Shown in pieces: positions 62,039-64,000 of a stretch of DNA of 64,000 bases. The notes under the pieces were generated by a model, which saw nothing but the letters and a program-made list of their open reading frames with translations, did no database searches and had not been told where the DNA came from. Numbering within the stretch: the stretch's first letter is position 1; the number at the start of each line of letters is the position of its first letter. Origin of the DNA: Eubacteriales bacterium (GTDB lineage Bacteria > Bacillota > Clostridia > Lachnospirales > Lachnospiraceae); NCBI GenBank assembly GCA_030524745.1, contig JAUNGC010000004.1, forward strand, positions 84,846-148,845. Direction: 5' to 3'. Both the position numbers and the translations under genes were made by a program.

Positions 62039-63238
62039 ATGTTACAGGGAAAGCATATCGTGCTTGGCGTAACGGGCAGCATCGCGGCTTATAAGATTGC
62101 GTCGCTTGCCAGTATGTTAAAGAAGCGGGGGGCGGACGTTACCGTTATTATGACGTCCAACGCCACCAATTTTATCAATCCTATTACGTTTGAAACTCTG
62201 ACGGGCAATAAATGTCTGGTCGATACGTTTGACCGGAACTTTCAATACAGCGTGGAACATGTGTCGCTGGCAAAGCAGACGGATGTATTTCTGGTCGCGC
62301 CGGCATCCGCGAATGTAATTGCGAAGGCGGCCTGCGGCATTGCGGACGATATGCTGACCACGACGCTTCTGGCCTGCGAATGTCCGAAGATCGTTGCGCC
62401 TGCCATGAATACCCGTATGTACAAAAATCCGATTGTGCAGAATAATATCAAAATTCTGCAGAACTACGGAATGGAAGTGATCACGCCCGCCACCGGATAT
62501 CTGGCCTGCGGCGATACCGGAGAGGGAAAAATGCCGGAACCGGAACTGCTTTTGGAATACATCATCAAAGCGCTGCAGCCCAAAGATATGGAGGGGCTGA
62601 AGGTGCTGGTGACAGCGGGACCCACCAGAGAGAAGATTGATCCGGTGCGCTATATCAGCAATCATTCCACCGGAAAAATGGGATATGCCATCGCAAGAGC
62701 CGCCATGATGCGCGGCGCCGAGGTGACGCTGGTGAGCGGAAAGACCGCGATCGCGCCGCCCGCAGGCGTGCATACGATAGACGTTGAGTCGGCGCAGGAT
62801 ATGGCGGAGGCCGTGAAGGAATGCGCCGCGAAACAGGATATCATCATTAAAGCGGCTGCGGTGGCGGATTACCGGCCGAAATCTGTTGCGGAGCAGAAGG
62901 TGAAGAAAAAAGACGGCGATATGAGCATCGAACTGGAACGCACCGAAGATATTCTGGGATATCTGGGCGCGCATAAACAGCCGGGACAGTTCTTGTGCGG
63001 ATTTTCCATGGAAACGGAGAATATGATTGCCAATTCCCGGGCAAAGCTGGAACGGAAAAATCTGGATCTGATTGTCGCCAACAATTTAAAACAGCAGGGA
63101 GCGGGCTTCGGCACGGATACCAATATCGTAACGCTGCTTTCCAAAGAGGATACAATACAGCTTTCGATCATGAGCAAAGAGGAAGTGGCGGATGAACTGC
63201 TGAATTATATTATGAAACAAAAGCCGGGACAAAAATAA
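62039..63238 (+). CDS. coaBC: Bifunctional phosphopantothenoylcysteine synthetase/decarboxylase
   Basis: Joins cysteine to 4'-phosphopantothenate and decarboxylates to 4'-phosphopantetheine. 399 residues. CoaC flavoprotein half (1-180): LGVTGSIAAYKIA, VEHVSLA (catalytic His), PAMNTRMY and active Cys in ACGDTGEGKMPE. CoaB half (185-399): VTAGPTREKIDPVRYI, NHSTGKMGYAIA and DLIVANNL. GGAAAGGA precedes the ATG. Last gene of the operon. Confidence 0.94.
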   Translation: MLQGKHIVLGVTGSIAAYKIASLASMLKKRGADVTVIMTSNATNFINPITFETLTGNKCLVDTFDRNFQYSVEHVSLAKQTDVFLVAPASANVIAKAACGIADDMLTTTLLACECPKIVAPAMNTRMYKNPIVQNNIKILQNYGMEVITPATGYLACGDTGEGKMPEPELLLEYIIKALQPKDMEGLKVLVTAGPTREKIDPVRYISNHSTGKMGYAIARAAMMRGAEVTLVSGKTAIAPPAGVHTIDVESAQDMAEAVKECAAKQDIIIKAAAVADYRPKSVAEQKVKKKDGDMSIELERTEDILGYLGAHKQPGQFLCGFSMETENMIANSRAKLERKNLDLIVANNLKQQGAGFGTDTNIVTLLSKEDTIQLSIMSKEEVADELLNYIMKQKPGQK

Positions 63239-63286
63239 CCGGAATTGAAAAAAGAAGCGCGGCCGGCATAGCCGGATGATGAAGAA

Positions 63287-63339
63287 AGCGCGGGATTTCC
63301 TGTCAGGGTAAATAAGACAGGAAGTTCCGCGCTTTTTTT
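63287..63339 (+). terminator. Strong terminator of the CoA operon
   Basis: AGCGCGG...TTCCTGTC pairs with GACAGGAA...CCGCGCT (short internal loop), followed by seven T residues. Confidence 0.88.
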
Positions 63340-63589
63340 GCGGCAGAAACGCTGCGTAAAACGGTTACTCCATCCTCATAAAAAACAGAAAGTTTCACCG
63401 GAGACAGCAGCGGCTGTTGGAACAGAGGAGGCGGAAGACGAAGCGGTGTCCGTCACCGGTAAGGCGGAGTTCTGGAACGATAAGTTTGCAGGGATGGATC
63501 AGACGGATCTGCACAAAGCGGAGGCTGCCGGAGAAATTGCCCTGCAGGAAGCTGCCGATAATGAAGCGGTCAATCTGTGCGATAATTTC
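63340..63589. other. Non-coding or decayed stretch
   Basis: One frame is open (ending 63667) and encodes an Ala/Glu-rich sequence (LHKAEAAGEIALQEAADNEA), but it has no ribosome binding site and matches nothing I know. It leads into the GH125 fragment and may be remains of the same or another gene. Confidence 0.4.
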
Positions 63590-63904
63590 GGAGGAGGAGA
63601 TCCGGGATGGTATATCGGATTAAGGCATCGTGAATCATCCGAAATACGGCAGGATTTATGCCTATGAAACGGATGGATTTGGAAACTACAATCTGATGGA
63701 CGACGCAAATTCCCTCAGCCTTCCGGCAATATGCCCTATCTGGGGTATTGCCGGAAGGAGGATCCGCTTTATCAAAATACGAGAAAATTCATTCTTTCAT
63801 CGGATAATCCCTATTATTTTTGCGGGAACTATGCAAAAGGCGTGGGGAGTCCCCATACGCCGCCAGGTTATGTGTGGCATATCGGCATTGTGATGCCTGC
63901 ATAA
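63590..63904 (+). pseudogene. Frameshifted fragment of a GH125 alpha-mannosidase
   Basis: Joining frames gives SEEEIRDGI, a stop, then GIVNHPKYGRIYAYETDG, FGNYNLMDDAN, a shift near 63725-63733, then MPYLGYCRKEDPLYQNTRK, FILSSDNPYYFCGNYAKG, VGSPHTPPGYVWHIGIVM and a stop at 63902. This is the conserved core of GH125 (metal-independent exo-alpha-1,6-mannosidase). Only about 100 of some 430 residues remain, with a stop, a frameshift and both ends lost. Confidence 0.8.
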
Positions 63905-64000
63905 ATAGATTATTGCCGCGAATAATATGTATGTGCGCAAGCAATATGTCAATAACTTTTGAAAATGTCACTTTTTAAGATGGAAATTCACTTGAAAAAA
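63905..64000. other. AT-rich right edge
   Basis: No gene or strong signal is visible up to the window end; this may be the leader of the next gene. Confidence 0.3.

Noticed and set aside
63338-63667. 109-residue open frame before the GH125 remnant
   Set aside because: It starts in the T tract of the terminator, has no ribosome binding site, and its end overlaps the GH125 remnant in another frame.

Overview
The window looks like chromosomal DNA of an anaerobic, endospore-forming member of the Clostridia, most likely a Lachnospiraceae-type gut bacterium. This is inferred from gene content: spoVAA/AB/AC, the full spoIIIAA-AH operon and spoIVB, a class B sortase, Asp23, CarD, TlyA, ArgR and RecN, ECF-type vitamin uptake, strong purine-rich ribosome binding sites, and several GTG/TTG starts. 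No rRNA, tRNA, CRISPR array, insertion sequence or phage gene was recognised. Nearly all genes lie on the + strand.

Layout. 0-1.1 kb: a 71-bp tandem repeat and a sortase. 1.2-12.2 kb: a spoVA locus in which spoVAA is separated from spoVAB-spoVAC by a sugar module (AraC-type response regulator, YesM-type kinase, extra sugar-binding protein, mglB-mglA-mglC, and a membrane protein with InlB B-repeats). 12.3-16.1 kb: a small conserved protein, a CarD-family regulator and a Ca2+-type P-ATPase. 16.1-21.3 kb: spoIIIAA-AH. 21.4-36.4 kb: housekeeping genes (deoB, prfC, a transglutaminase-like lipoprotein, asp23-nusB-xseA-xseB-ispA-dxs-tlyA-nadK-argR-recN-spoIVB). 36.4-42.2 kb: a TetR-controlled pair of ABC half-transporters, a 5'-truncated metallo-beta-lactamase gene and a leucine-carboxyl-methyltransferase-like gene, with operator-like palindromes. 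This block sits where spo0A normally follows spoIVB. 42.3-44.3 kb: a SUV3-like RNA helicase.

44.3-60.3 kb is the most distinctive accessory region. It holds a seven-TM protein with a degenerate kinase tail, two complete two-component systems (NarL-type and LytS/SARP-type), and then a large surface locus. That locus encodes two SipW-type signal peptidases, several small TasA/CalY-like or related short secreted proteins, a protein with a possible sortase signal, a 1471-residue repeat protein, and a last secreted protein whose N-terminus lies in another frame across an A7 tract. The likely picture is regulated assembly of an extracellular fibre or matrix, with the neighbouring regulators as candidate controllers. 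60.3-63.3 kb is a pantothenate-to-CoA operon (ECF S component, coaX, coaBC). The window ends with a decayed GH125 mannosidase fragment.

All assignments rest on reading the sequence and remembered family motifs. No database search was run.
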